The notes under the pieces: generated by a model
Databases searched by the model: none
Told to the model about the DNA's origin: nothing
Seen by the model: the letters and a program-made list of their open reading frames with translations, nothing else
In this document: piece after piece, positions 25,346 through 33,863 of the stretch
Layout: each line of letters opens with the position of its first letter
Numbering within the stretch: position 1 is the stretch's first letter
Translations under genes and position numbers: made by a program
NCBI RefSeq assembly: GCF_000425705.1
Contig: NZ_AUDY01000011.1
Location: 186,001 to 250,000, forward strand
Source of the DNA: Halobacillus kuroshimensis DSM 18393
GTDB taxonomy: Bacteria; Bacillota; Bacilli; Bacillales; Halobacillaceae
Length of the DNA stretch: 64,000 nt
Direction of reading: 5' to 3'

Positions 25346-25380
25346 CCAGGGACCGGGACGAGAGCCGGTTCCTGGCTGGG
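25346..25380 (+). terminator. Hairpin, probable weak terminator
   Basis: CCAGGGACCGG / CCGGTTCCTGG, fully paired 11-bp arms, but followed only by CTGGGTTTCT, a poor T-run. Confidence 0.5.
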
Positions 25381-25398
25381 TTTCTATCTATTATTTTC

Positions 25399-25425
25399 AC
25401 CTTTCTATAAAAATAGCATATACAT
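25399..25425 (+). promoter_or_regulatory. Possible mother-cell sigma promoter upstream of pseB-like gene
   Basis: AC (25399-25400), 16 bp, CATATACAT (25417-25425). This resembles SigK/SigE promoters but the -10 is imperfect. If real, it would place the sugar genes in the sporulation mother cell. Confidence 0.3.
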
Positions 25426-25467
25426 AAGCATGATCAGGTAGAAAGATATGAGGGAAGGAGAAAGAGA

Positions 25468-26466
25468 GTGTTTTACAAAGATAAGGGCATTCTGGTAATT
25501 GGTGGGACGGGCACAATTGGAAAGCGGATTGTGACGACCCTTTTGAATGAATCCCCGAAATATATCAAGGTGTTGAGCCGTGATGAATATAAGCAGTATC
25601 AATTGGAAAAAGAACTGAAGTCCGATCCGCGGGTGCAGTTTATTCTAGGAGACATCCGTCATTACGAAACGGTCTATGATGCTATGGAAAACGTAGATTA
25701 TGTGTTTCACCTGGCAGCCATGAAGCATGTGCCTTTCTGTGAAAACAATCCATATGAAGCGGTACTTACCAATATAGCAGGAACGCGCCACGTGGTGCGG
25801 GCAGCGAAGGCCCGAGGTGTCAAAAAGGTTGTGTTCACGAGTACAGATAAAGCGATTTCCCCGACGAATACGTATGGAGCTTCCAAGCTGATTGCTGAAC
25901 GACTCCTTTTATCATCCGGACAAGACAAATCTAAGGAAGGTACGATCTTCGCCAGTGTACGTTTCGGAAATGTCATGGGATCCAGAGGGTCTGTCATTCC
26001 TCTGTTTGTTAAGCAGATGGTAGAGAAGAAGCGGATTACCGTGACGGATGATCGGATGTCACGGTTCATGATGACCATTGAAGAAGCCGCTTCCTTAACG
26101 ATCCGTTCGCTGACCAGAGCGCAGGGGGGAGAAATTTTCGTCCTGAAAATGCCGGTCATTTCCCTGCAGGACCTCATTGAAGTGGTCAGGGAAGAAGTGT
26201 GTCTTGCCTATGGCTTGGACCCACATGAAATCACAGTTCAGGAGATAGGGTTGAGAGTCGGAGAAAAAATGTACGAAGAGCTGATGACCTTTGAAGAATC
26301 GACGACAGCCTGGGAATTCGAAGATATGTACGTCATCCCAGGAGATAAACAGGTCTCCTATCCGGATGCTGTCAGAACTCAAGTGGGGACATACAGCTCA
26401 AGCGATCAGAAACCAGTCTCCAAAGAAGAACTGCGCCGGCTTGTGCAGAAGCAGAATTTAATCTAA
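25468..26466 (+). CDS. pseB: PseB/CapD-like UDP-N-acetylglucosamine 4,6-dehydratase
   Basis: A 332-residue extended short-chain dehydrogenase. GGTGTIG at residues 12-18 binds NADP, T126-D127-K128 and Y136-x-x-x-K140 form the catalytic set typical of the inverting PseB/FlaA1 dehydratases, and FGNVMGSRGSVIPLF is the family substrate loop. It would convert UDP-GlcNAc to the 4-keto-6-deoxy sugar, the first step to pseudaminic acid. The start is GTG 25468, 7 bp after GAAGGAG. It is separated from the pseC-like gene by a glycosyltransferase gene, a terminator and a second dehydratase gene. CapD-type capsule dehydratase is an alternative. Confidence 0.75.
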   Translation: MFYKDKGILVIGGTGTIGKRIVTTLLNESPKYIKVLSRDEYKQYQLEKELKSDPRVQFILGDIRHYETVYDAMENVDYVFHLAAMKHVPFCENNPYEAVLTNIAGTRHVVRAAKARGVKKVVFTSTDKAISPTNTYGASKLIAERLLLSSGQDKSKEGTIFASVRFGNVMGSRGSVIPLFVKQMVEKKRITVTDDRMSRFMMTIEEAASLTIRSLTRAQGGEIFVLKMPVISLQDLIEVVREEVCLAYGLDPHEITVQEIGLRVGEKMYEELMTFEESTTAWEFEDMYVIPGDKQVSYPDAVRTQVGTYSSSDQKPVSKEELRRLVQKQNLI

Positions 26467-26481
26467 GGAAGGAAAGCAGCC

Positions 26482-27966
26482 ATGGATATGATTGAACAAA
26501 AATACTGGTCCGTGTATCTGGACTTTCTGGATGATTTTCAATCCCTCTATTATAAAGAGCACAGCATCCCCTATCTTTGTTACTACAGAGGGTTGATCCA
26601 GGGCAATAAAGGACTGATGGAAATCTACCAGCAGAAGGGGTGGGTTTCTTTTGTTCGTAACCATGTGACGGATGTACGAGTTGTTCAGCAGCGTTTTGAT
26701 GGGTATAAGGCGCGGTTTCAAAAGAATAAAATACGGGGGGAGAAAAAGAAGCTTGTGTTGTATGACGGTTACGGGCTTCTCAGGCTTCCATCTTCCACTT
26801 TATTGAGGCTGAATCGGACCTTTGAAACGCTGTACATCGTCGATCGGGAACACAGCCAGAAGAAAGGGGAGAAAAAGCCGAAGGTCAAGTCGCTGGATGA
26901 AACGGTGTTAGTGAAGAGACCGGCCAGTATGAAAAAAACAGCAGCGAGCGTCCTTCCTCCTCGTTACTTTGACGAATATAAGGTGAATGTCCATAAAGAA
27001 GTGCTGCGTCTTCAAAAAGAAGCGAAAGCGATCCTTGCCCGTAAGAAAGCGGCCGGCCACCCGGTGTACGCGGTTCCTTACTTTGAAAAAACATTGATGA
27101 AGCAGATTGACCAGGTCGTTCATCGAGTAGAACAGATCGGGGCTTTGCTGCAGCGGGAAGGGATAGGATGTGTCATCGTTCCGTATTCGCAGTATATGGA
27201 GTCACGGATCTTTTCCATCTTAGGAGCTGTTCATAATGTTCCTGTAGCTGCCCTGCAGCACGGCATCATTTCCGATGCATTCGGTTATCTTCCATGCGTC
27301 ACCGATTATAAGCTTGTCTTTGGACATTATGAGAAGCATTGGTTCCTGTCCCGCGGGGTTCCGGATAAGAGGATCTTGGTGATGGGACATCCGCGGTTTG
27401 ATGAAGTGTACAAGGCGGTTCAGACCAACGCAGCCAGAATCAAACAGCATATAGGGCTTCCCATTCATAAGAAAAACCTTCTCATTGTTGTACGAAGCAA
27501 CTATCAAATGAAAAAATGGGAGTCGTTTTTGAGATCCCTTACCCTGTCAGATTCAGTCAATCTTATTATTAAGGATTTCCCAGACCACACGCCCCATTAC
27601 TTAACAAAAAAATTCCCTTCCACCTTCCATTCCAAAAACCAGCCGTTAAGTGATTTGATCCAGCTGTCTGATGCGGTCGTCAGTTACCATTCAACCGCCG
27701 GGCTTGAAGGCTTGATGGCCGGAAAACCGGTATTTATCCTGAATAACAACTTTTATGGATACAGCGGATATTTTGATTCATTGGGACGTTTGAAGCAGGA
27801 TGACCCTGTCCGGCTGGCGGGTTTGGTCAATGCTTTTCTTAAAAACGGCGGGGTTTCCGCGCACGATGAGTCCTTGATGCAGTCATTCAAACAACGCACC
27901 TATCCGCTCGGGAACGGGGCGGAAGGTCGGCTTTTATCCTTTATCACAGGGCTTATAAAGAAATGA
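26482..27966 (+). CDS. Putative capsule-type glycosyltransferase
   Basis: A 494-residue soluble protein, 15 bp after the pseB-like gene. The C-terminal half has the GT-B features of capsule/CDP-glycerol-type transferases: PVAALQHGIISDAFGY (about 252-267), LVMGHPRFDEVY, IKDFPDHTPHY, and VVSYHSTAGLEGLMAGKPVFIL (about 396-417). The N-terminal half is basic and not recognised. It shares the fold type, but not clear sequence, with the gene at 24104. ATG 26482 follows AAGGAAGG. It probably transfers the cluster sugar or a core sugar to a surface acceptor. Confidence 0.65.
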   Translation: MDMIEQKYWSVYLDFLDDFQSLYYKEHSIPYLCYYRGLIQGNKGLMEIYQQKGWVSFVRNHVTDVRVVQQRFDGYKARFQKNKIRGEKKKLVLYDGYGLLRLPSSTLLRLNRTFETLYIVDREHSQKKGEKKPKVKSLDETVLVKRPASMKKTAASVLPPRYFDEYKVNVHKEVLRLQKEAKAILARKKAAGHPVYAVPYFEKTLMKQIDQVVHRVEQIGALLQREGIGCVIVPYSQYMESRIFSILGAVHNVPVAALQHGIISDAFGYLPCVTDYKLVFGHYEKHWFLSRGVPDKRILVMGHPRFDEVYKAVQTNAARIKQHIGLPIHKKNLLIVVRSNYQMKKWESFLRSLTLSDSVNLIIKDFPDHTPHYLTKKFPSTFHSKNQPLSDLIQLSDAVVSYHSTAGLEGLMAGKPVFILNNNFYGYSGYFDSLGRLKQDDPVRLAGLVNAFLKNGGVSAHDESLMQSFKQRTYPLGNGAEGRLLSFITGLIKK

Positions 27967-27982
27967 AGTCCTGTGATTTTTT
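27943..27982 (+). terminator. Intrinsic terminator splitting the carbohydrate cluster
   Basis: ATCACAGGGCTT / AAGTCCTGTGAT (one G-T pair) with an 11-nt loop, followed by TTTTTT. It overlaps the stop codon of the glycosyltransferase gene, so the downstream operon needs its own promoter or read-through. Confidence 0.85.
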
Positions 27983-27991
27983 CATACATAG

Positions 27992-28031
27992 CGGCATCTA
28001 GAAATATATGTATATAGGAATGCCGTTTTTT
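27992..28031 (+). terminator. Second terminator-like hairpin just upstream of the pse operon
   Basis: CGGCAT...ATGCCG closes an AT-rich, partly self-complementary loop and is followed by TTTTTT, immediately before the ribosome site of the next gene. It could be a leader attenuator. Confidence 0.5.
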
Positions 28032-28048
28032 AAGGAGGAGGGAGCTTT

Positions 28049-28990
28049 CTGAACGTACTTGTTACAGGTGGAGCAGGGTTTATCGGACGATGGGTCGTGA
28101 AGAAGTTACTGGAAGACCAGCACAATGTCTGGGTGATTGATAATTTGTCGAACGGAGACGTCGGAAATATAGAGGAGTTCCTTTCGCACAAACGTTTCAA
28201 AGCTTTTTATCATGACGATATACGCAAAGAAGATGTGATCGAACAGGTCATGAATGACTCTGTGGATATCTGCTACCATCTAGCGGCAAGTATCAATGTC
28301 CAGGACAGCATTGATGATCCGCAGACAACATTCTATAACGATACGGTTGCGGCCTTTCATTTACTGGAAAGCTGCAGAAAGCACAAGGTAAGATTTGTAT
28401 TCATGAGCACGTGTATGGTGTATGATCAAGCATCCAACCCTCAAGGGATTACCGAAAAGGACCCGGTAAAACCAGCTTCTCCCTATGCCGGTTCGAAAAT
28501 TGCTGCAGAAAACATGGTGTTGTCCTACTTTCATGCCTACCAGATGCCTGTCACGATCGTACGCCCTTTCAACACGTACGGTCCTTTTCAAAAGACAGGA
28601 GGAGAAGGTGGTGTGGTTCCTATTTTCATAAAGAAAAAGCTGAACAAAGATCCTATTGAGATTTATGGAAACGGGGAGCAGACCCGTGATCTTTTATACG
28701 CGGAAGACTGTGCGCGCTTCGTTGTGGAGGCGGGTCTCCATAAAGAGGCCTTTGGGGAAATTTTGAATGCGGGTCTGGGGCGCGATGTGTCGATCAATCA
28801 GCTGGCTGAGCTGATTGCAGACGGCCGGACGTCGATTACCCACATCGAACACATTCACCCACAAAGTGAGATTTCCAAGCTGTTGTGCGATTTTTCCAAA
28901 GCCAAAGAGATCCTCGGCTGGGAGCCTGAAGTAGGTTTAGAGGAGGGAATCCGCCGGACAGAGGAATGGATCAAATCCAACCGTATGTAA
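28049..28990 (+). CDS. NAD-dependent epimerase/4,6-dehydratase (extended SDR), CTG start
   Basis: A 313-residue extended SDR. The dinucleotide motif VTGGAGFIG lies at residues 5-13, and the active-site set is TCMVY (121-125) plus Y146-x-x-x-K150; RPFNTYGP and GEQTRDLLYAEDCA are typical of UDP-sugar dehydratases/epimerases (LegB/RfbB/GalE relatives). No ATG, GTG or TTG exists before the Rossmann strand; CTG 28049 has AAGGAGG about 10 bp upstream and gives a normal N-terminus, so CTG is the likely start. A GTG at 28097 would destroy the cofactor site. First gene of the pse operon; may epimerise or dehydrate a UDP-HexNAc. Confidence 0.78.
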   Translation: MNVLVTGGAGFIGRWVVKKLLEDQHNVWVIDNLSNGDVGNIEEFLSHKRFKAFYHDDIRKEDVIEQVMNDSVDICYHLAASINVQDSIDDPQTTFYNDTVAAFHLLESCRKHKVRFVFMSTCMVYDQASNPQGITEKDPVKPASPYAGSKIAAENMVLSYFHAYQMPVTIVRPFNTYGPFQKTGGEGGVVPIFIKKKLNKDPIEIYGNGEQTRDLLYAEDCARFVVEAGLHKEAFGEILNAGLGRDVSINQLAELIADGRTSITHIEHIHPQSEISKLLCDFSKAKEILGWEPEVGLEEGIRRTEEWIKSNRM

Positions 28991-29003
28991 AGGAGCTGGG
29001 CAG

Positions 29004-30206
29004 GTGGGAGGCAAGCTTGCTGTATTTGGTGGAAAGCCTGTACGTCATTCGTTTCTCCCTTATGGAAGTCAGTGGATATCCAAGGAAGATAAAGAAGCTG
29101 TGGAAAGGGTTTTGAGCAGTCCCTATTTAACGACAGGACCTGCCGTAGCCAGCTTTGAAAGAAAAACAGCCGCTTATACAGGGGCCGCCTATGCGGTTTC
29201 CTTTTCCAGTGGCACGGCAGCGCTGCATGCCGCTTGTTTTACTGCCGGCATCGGGAAAGGGGACGAAGTCATCACCTCCCCTCTCACCTTTGCTGCCAGT
29301 GCCAACTGTGTCTTGTACTGCGGAGGCACGCCGGTTTTTGCTGATGTAGACCCCCGCACATATCTGATTACACCGGAAAGTATCGAAGCCGCTGTTACCG
29401 AGCGGACGAAAGCGGTCATTCCTGTAGATTTCACCGGACAGCCGGCTGATTATGAAGCCATCAGAAAAGTGGCGGACAAATACAATCTGCTTATCATCGA
29501 AGACGCCGCTCATGCGCTGGGGGCTTCCTATCGCGCACAGAAAGTCGGAGCTCTCAGTGATATGACGATGTTCAGCTTTCACCCCGTGAAACCAGTGACC
29601 ACCGGAGAAGGTGGCATCATTACGACGAATGATGAGAACTGGTACAAAACGCTTCTTCAATTCCGTACTCATGGCATTACGAAGCATGCCGCTGATTTTA
29701 TACAAGAACGCGCGCCGTGGGAGTATGAAATGCAGTTTCTCGGATTCAACTATCGGATGACCGATCTGCAGGCAGCTCTTGGGGAAAGCCAGCTGGACCG
29801 GCTGGATACGTTCACCTCAATGAGGGAAGCTTATGCGGATTATTACAACAACGCCTTCAGGACCGTGAAGGGTGTAACGATCCCTTATCAGGAACAGGGC
29901 CGGCGTTCGAGCTGGCACTTGTATATCCTTAAGCTTGATGAGGAGATGATTGACCGTCGGAAAGAGATTTTTGAGGCATTGACAGCGGAGAACATCGGGG
30001 TGAACGTCCATTACATGCCGGTATATGAACAGCCGTACTATCAGAAAAACGGCTTTGATCAGGTCAGCTGCCCAACCGCAGAAAAGCTGTATCAGCAATT
30101 CCTCACCCTCCCGCTTTTTCCCGCGATGGGCCAACAGGATCTGGATGATGTGATCGAAGCTGTCCGGAAGGTTTTGGATTATTACCGGGATGGGGCGGGC
30201 TCATGA
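29004..30206 (+). CDS. pseC: PseC-like UDP-sugar 4-aminotransferase (PLP-dependent)
   Basis: A 400-residue DegT/DnrJ/EryC1/StrS-family aminotransferase. Pyridoxal phosphate binds Lys196 in SFHPVKPVTTGEGG; this HPVKP form is characteristic of PseC, unlike the HATK form of LegC. SSGTAALHAA, EDAAHALGASY and GFNYRMTDLQAALG are the other family blocks. It would add an amino group at C4 of the keto sugar. Start is GTG 29004, 8 bp after AAGGAG. It also resembles SpsC of spore coat polysaccharide clusters. Confidence 0.85.
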   Translation: MGGKLAVFGGKPVRHSFLPYGSQWISKEDKEAVERVLSSPYLTTGPAVASFERKTAAYTGAAYAVSFSSGTAALHAACFTAGIGKGDEVITSPLTFAASANCVLYCGGTPVFADVDPRTYLITPESIEAAVTERTKAVIPVDFTGQPADYEAIRKVADKYNLLIIEDAAHALGASYRAQKVGALSDMTMFSFHPVKPVTTGEGGIITTNDENWYKTLLQFRTHGITKHAADFIQERAPWEYEMQFLGFNYRMTDLQAALGESQLDRLDTFTSMREAYADYYNNAFRTVKGVTIPYQEQGRRSSWHLYILKLDEEMIDRRKEIFEALTAENIGVNVHYMPVYEQPYYQKNGFDQVSCPTAEKLYQQFLTLPLFPAMGQQDLDDVIEAVRKVLDYYRDGAGS

Positions 30207-31264
30207 GAGCAGCCATCCGTGTCGACGCATCGGTCCAGTGGGGGACCGGGCATATGATGCGCTGTCTGACCTTGGCGGAAGATCTTCGTGACCGTGGAGC
30301 CCATGTATTTTTCATATGCCGAAGCTGCCCGGAAAGTCTTGTGCAGGTGGCTGTGAACCAGTCTTTTTCTGTGTATAGGCTTGAGGACAACGGAGAATTT
30401 TCTTATAAAAAGGATGCAGACCAGACGAAGGAGCTGCTTCAATCATGGGGGCTCATCGACTGGCTGATTGTCGACCATTACCAACTGGACGCCAGTTGGG
30501 AGGAAGAGGTGCGGCCGTTGGTGAAAGGACTGATGGTCATTGATGATCTGGCTGACCGCCGGCATGCCTGTGATGTACTGTTGGACCAAAATGTCTGCAG
30601 CAATCTTCATAAACGGTATACTGATTTGATTCCTTCGTCAGCTGTCCGTCTTCTCGGACCGGACTATCTTCTTTTAAGAAAGGAATTTCTTCAGGCAGGT
30701 AAGGGGCGTAGTGGAAACATCAATCATCTTCTGATCAGCTTCGGAGGCAGCGATCCTTCCGGTCAGACGTTGAAAGCGATCGAAGCTGTCCAGCATATGA
30801 CAGATCTGACTGTGACCATCGTTGTCGGTGGAGCGAACGAGAAGGAGGCGGTCATTCGGAAATACGTGTCCCGGTTTCCACACATGACTCTTCACGTGCA
30901 GACCAGTCAAATGGCACGGCTGATGGAAGAGGCTGACCTCGTCATAGGAGCTGGCGGCTCATCCATCTGGGAGTGCTGCTATATGAATCTTCCAGTGATT
31001 GTCATTCAAACAGCTGCCAATCAGGCCGCCACCATCGCTGCTTTGAAAGAGAGAAAAGCCGTTTGCTATGTGGGAAAGGGTATGGATGTGCAGGTGGACC
31101 GGTTGAAAAGGGCTGTTGAAAAGCTTGTCTACAACCCAGCCACCGCCCGGGAAATGGCCGGTCGATTTTCTCAAATCATGGATGGGTACCGCCCAGGACG
31201 TGCGGCAGCTTGTTTAATTAACTGGAATAACTCTCCTGACTTACCGGGGAGGAAGAAGGGATAA
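30203..31264 (+). CDS. pseG: PseG-like UDP-sugar hydrolase (SpsG family)
   Basis: A 353-residue GT-B-fold hydrolase. The N-terminal loop GTGHMMRC contains the catalytic His17, and LISFGGSDPSGQTLKAI and VIGAGGSSIWECCYMNLPVI are typical of PseG/SpsG. It removes UDP from the 2,4-diamino sugar before condensation with phosphoenolpyruvate. It overlaps pseC by 4 bp (ATGA), so translation is coupled. Confidence 0.87.
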   Translation: MRAAIRVDASVQWGTGHMMRCLTLAEDLRDRGAHVFFICRSCPESLVQVAVNQSFSVYRLEDNGEFSYKKDADQTKELLQSWGLIDWLIVDHYQLDASWEEEVRPLVKGLMVIDDLADRRHACDVLLDQNVCSNLHKRYTDLIPSSAVRLLGPDYLLLRKEFLQAGKGRSGNINHLLISFGGSDPSGQTLKAIEAVQHMTDLTVTIVVGGANEKEAVIRKYVSRFPHMTLHVQTSQMARLMEEADLVIGAGGSSIWECCYMNLPVIVIQTAANQAATIAALKERKAVCYVGKGMDVQVDRLKRAVEKLVYNPATAREMAGRFSQIMDGYRPGRAAACLINWNNSPDLPGRKKG

Positions 31265-31273
31265 GGTTCCCCC

Positions 31274-32341
31274 ATGGAATTCAGCATTCAAGGCCGTCGC
31301 ATCGGGAGCGGTCATCCACCATTCATCATTGCGGAGATGTCAGGCAATCATAATCAATCGCTGACGAGAGCCCTTACCATGGTCGACCATGCCGCCGCAT
31401 GCGGGGTGGATGCTTTGAAAATACAAACGTATAAACCGGAGACGATGACGCTCTCCAGCAACCAGCCGGATTTTGTGATTAAGGATGAACAAAGCCAATG
31501 GGATGGAAAAAAGCTTTATGACTTGTATGAGGAAGCGAAAACCCCGTGGGAATGGCATGAGAAGGTGTTCAGCAGATGCCGGGAAGCGGGGATTATTGGT
31601 TTCAGCACCCCTTTTGATGAATCAGCAGTAGATTTCCTGGAAGCGTGTCACGTTCCGTTATATAAGATATCCTCCTTTGAGAATACAGACCTCTCCTTAA
31701 TTGAAAAAGTGGTGAAAACAGGGAAACCGGTCATCATCTCCACCGGAATGGCGTCCTTAAGTGAGGTGGAGGATATGGTGAAAACGGTAAGGGACAGTGG
31801 AGGCAGCCAATTTGTCCTGCTGAAGTGCACAAGCACCTATCCGGCACCTCCCGCTCACTCCAACATCAGCACAATTCCACATATGGCGCAGACATTTTCC
31901 TGCCCTGTGGGCCTCTCCGACCACACGCTCGGCATCGGGGCGGCCGTTGGAAGTGTGGCCCTGGGCGCGTCCGTCATAGAAAAGCATTTCGTGCTGGATC
32001 GGTCTGAAGGAGGCGTAGATGCTTCTTTTTCTCTGGAGCCCTCAGAAATGAAACAGCTGGTACAAGAATCGAAAAACGTGTGGCAGGCAATGGGGAGGAT
32101 CTCTTATGGAGATACTCCGGAAGACGAAAGAGCGAGAAATTACCGAAGGTCTCTTTATATTTCGAAGGATGTAAAGAAAGGGGAGACATTTACAGACGAG
32201 AATATTCGAGCGGTCCGCCCGGGCTACGGCCTGCTCCCGAAATACAAAAGCGTCTTCCTTGGGAAGCGGGCGCCGTTTGCCATCTCCAAAGGCACCCCGC
32301 TGAGCTGGAATATGCTTACGGGAAGGCGGAATGATGTATGA
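31274..32341 (+). CDS. pseI: Pseudaminic acid synthase-like NeuB-family enzyme (PseI/SpsE)
   Basis: A 355-residue protein with a TIM barrel (about 15-275; FIIAEMSGNHNQSLTRAL, GVDALKIQTYKPETMTL, STPFDESAVDFLE, GLSDHTLGIGAA, ASVIEKHFVLDRSEGG VDASFSL blocks) and a C-terminal antifreeze-like SAF domain (about 295-350, RRSLYISKDVKKGETFTDENIRAVRPG region). It condenses a 6-carbon amino sugar with phosphoenolpyruvate to a nonulosonic acid. The SGNHNQ and TYKPETMTL forms point to PseI rather than sialic acid NeuB. It overlaps the next gene by 4 bp. Confidence 0.88.
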   Translation: MEFSIQGRRIGSGHPPFIIAEMSGNHNQSLTRALTMVDHAAACGVDALKIQTYKPETMTLSSNQPDFVIKDEQSQWDGKKLYDLYEEAKTPWEWHEKVFSRCREAGIIGFSTPFDESAVDFLEACHVPLYKISSFENTDLSLIEKVVKTGKPVIISTGMASLSEVEDMVKTVRDSGGSQFVLLKCTSTYPAPPAHSNISTIPHMAQTFSCPVGLSDHTLGIGAAVGSVALGASVIEKHFVLDRSEGGVDASFSLEPSEMKQLVQESKNVWQAMGRISYGDTPEDERARNYRRSLYISKDVKKGETFTDENIRAVRPGYGLLPKYKSVFLGKRAPFAISKGTPLSWNMLTGRRNDV

Positions 32342-33075
32342 ACGTTGTGGCTGTCATCCAAGCGAGAATGGGCTCCACGCGCCTGCCTGGGAAAGTGCTG
32401 AAAATGGCAGCGGGAAAACCTCTCCTGCAGTACCAGATTGAACGTGTCCAACGGGCGTCCTGTATCGATCAGCTTGTCGTGAGTACGACTGTTCAATCTG
32501 GTGATGATGCGATTGAACACTTGTGCAGCCAGCTTGGAACGGCCTGCTTCAGAGGATCGGAAAAGGATGTATTGGAACGCTTTTACTTGACGGCCTCCCA
32601 CTATCAGGCAGACGTTGTGATCCGGCTTACCGGGGACTGTCCTCTGATGGACCCTGCCGTTGTTGATGAGGTTACCGCTCTCTTTCACCATCACTATCCG
32701 AAATATCCGTATGTATCCAATACAAAAATTCGTACGTATCCAAGAGGAATGGACATCGAAGTATTTACATTCGAAGCTCTCTATCATTCTCACTTGATTG
32801 CAGATGACAGCTACACACGTGAGCATGTGACAGCAAAAATGATCCGCGATACCCGCCTGTTCAAACACAATCATCTCTTGTATAAGAGGGATGAAAGCAG
32901 ACACCGATGGACGGTGGACACTATAGAAGATTTCCAGCTGGTTGCAAAGATCCTTGAACATCTCTACCCACAAAATCCCCGTTTTACTTTGGAGGACGCG
33001 CTCGCTTTGTTGGACGCCCACCCCGAATGGACGGAAATCAACCATCATATCCAGCAGAAAAAAGGAGGAGGATGA
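32338..33075 (+). CDS. Cytidylyltransferase (SpsF/PseF-like), CMP-sugar activation
   Basis: A 245-residue nucleotidyltransferase: VVAVIQARMGSTRLPGKVL binds the nucleotide (residues 3-21), RLTGDCPLMDP (about 98-108) and the HRWTVDTIEDF block (about 193-203) are typical of SpsF-type cytidylyltransferases. It would activate the nonulosonic acid as a CMP-sugar. It is coupled to pseI by an ATGA overlap and to the next gene by overlap of the stop. SpsF is known from spore coat polysaccharide synthesis; PseF is the flagellar counterpart. Confidence 0.82.
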   Translation: MNVVAVIQARMGSTRLPGKVLKMAAGKPLLQYQIERVQRASCIDQLVVSTTVQSGDDAIEHLCSQLGTACFRGSEKDVLERFYLTASHYQADVVIRLTGDCPLMDPAVVDEVTALFHHHYPKYPYVSNTKIRTYPRGMDIEVFTFEALYHSHLIADDSYTREHVTAKMIRDTRLFKHNHLLYKRDESRHRWTVDTIEDFQLVAKILEHLYPQNPRFTLEDALALLDAHPEWTEINHHIQQKKGGG

Positions 33076-33611
33076 TGATTGAATTCGAGAGATTGAAAGA
33101 ATCCCATCTCGATCTGGTGTTACAGTGGAGAACCTCCTCATTTGTAACACGGTACATGTATACAGATATACAGCCGGACCGAGGCAGACACCAGGCCTGG
33201 TTCGAATCGGTCTCCCAATCCGACACGGACCTCTACTGGGTGGCTGCGATCGATGCAGTGCCTGTCGGTGTGCTTTCTCTAAGTGACATCCATGCTGTCC
33301 ATAAACGGGCCGTTTTCGGTTATTACATAGGTGAGGAAAAATACCGGATCTATGGTGGAATCCTTCCTCTCTATCTATATAACCACGTTTTCAGCAATCT
33401 TTCTTTGAATAAGCTGACAGCAGAGGTGATGGAGGGGAACGACAAGGTTGTGAAGCTCAATACCTTCCATGGATTTCGTATGGTCGGTACACGTAAAGAT
33501 CATGTGATCAAGCATGGAAAAAGCCATGACGTCCACCTGATGGAGCTTCTGAAATCCGACTGGGAGAAGAAAAGCAGGCTCTTTAAAAAATATACCGCAC
33601 CTTTTTGCTAA
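33075..33611 (+). CDS. GNAT-family acyltransferase, PseH-like
   Basis: A 178-residue GCN5-related acyltransferase: an N-terminal FERLKESHLDLVLQWR, AFGYYIGEE-type core strand (here AVFGYYIGEEKYRIYGG) and NKLTAEVMEGNDKVVKLNTFHGFRMVGTRKDHV, matching PseH-type proteins that N-acylate the 4-amino sugar. ATG 33075 was chosen because AAAGGAGG is 6 bp before it; ATG 33072 is also possible. Since an acyl carrier protein and ligase follow, the donor here may be an acyl-ACP rather than acetyl-CoA (inference). Confidence 0.75.
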   Translation: MIEFERLKESHLDLVLQWRTSSFVTRYMYTDIQPDRGRHQAWFESVSQSDTDLYWVAAIDAVPVGVLSLSDIHAVHKRAVFGYYIGEEKYRIYGGILPLYLYNHVFSNLSLNKLTAEVMEGNDKVVKLNTFHGFRMVGTRKDHVIKHGKSHDVHLMELLKSDWEKKSRLFKKYTAPFC

Positions 33612-33626
33612 GAAGGAGGAGGAGAC

Positions 33627-33863
33627 GTGCAGGATAAATTGATCGTGATTGTTAACGACATGTGTAAAGATAATGGCCTGCCACCCTTGAAGCGCCTGGA
33701 TGCCGACCAGCATCTCAGGGATGATTTGAACATGGACTCCTTGATGCTCGCTGAACTGACGGTCCGGGTGGAGAGTGAATTCGGCGTGGATATCTTTGAG
33801 GATGGCCTTGTTGAAACGATGGGAGACGTCATCAGGAAAATCGAAGGGCATCAGGGTCCATGA
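33627..33863 (+). CDS. Stand-alone acyl carrier protein
   Basis: A 78-residue four-helix carrier protein. The phosphopantetheine site is Ser38 in DDLNMDSLMLAEL, preceded by LRDDL and followed by an acidic recognition helix (VRVESEFGVDIFEDG). It is not the housekeeping AcpP, since it lies inside the sugar operon. Start is GTG 33627 after AAGGAGGAGG; its end overlaps the ligase gene by 4 bp. It would carry an acyl group destined for the sugar. Confidence 0.82.
   Translation: MQDKLIVIVNDMCKDNGLPPLKRLDADQHLRDDLNMDSLMLAELTVRVESEFGVDIFEDGLVETMGDVIRKIEGHQGP

Noticed and set aside
32224-33150. 308-codon reverse frame opposite the SpsF-like gene
   Set aside because: Shadow of a well-recognised cytidylyltransferase in a tightly overlapping operon.
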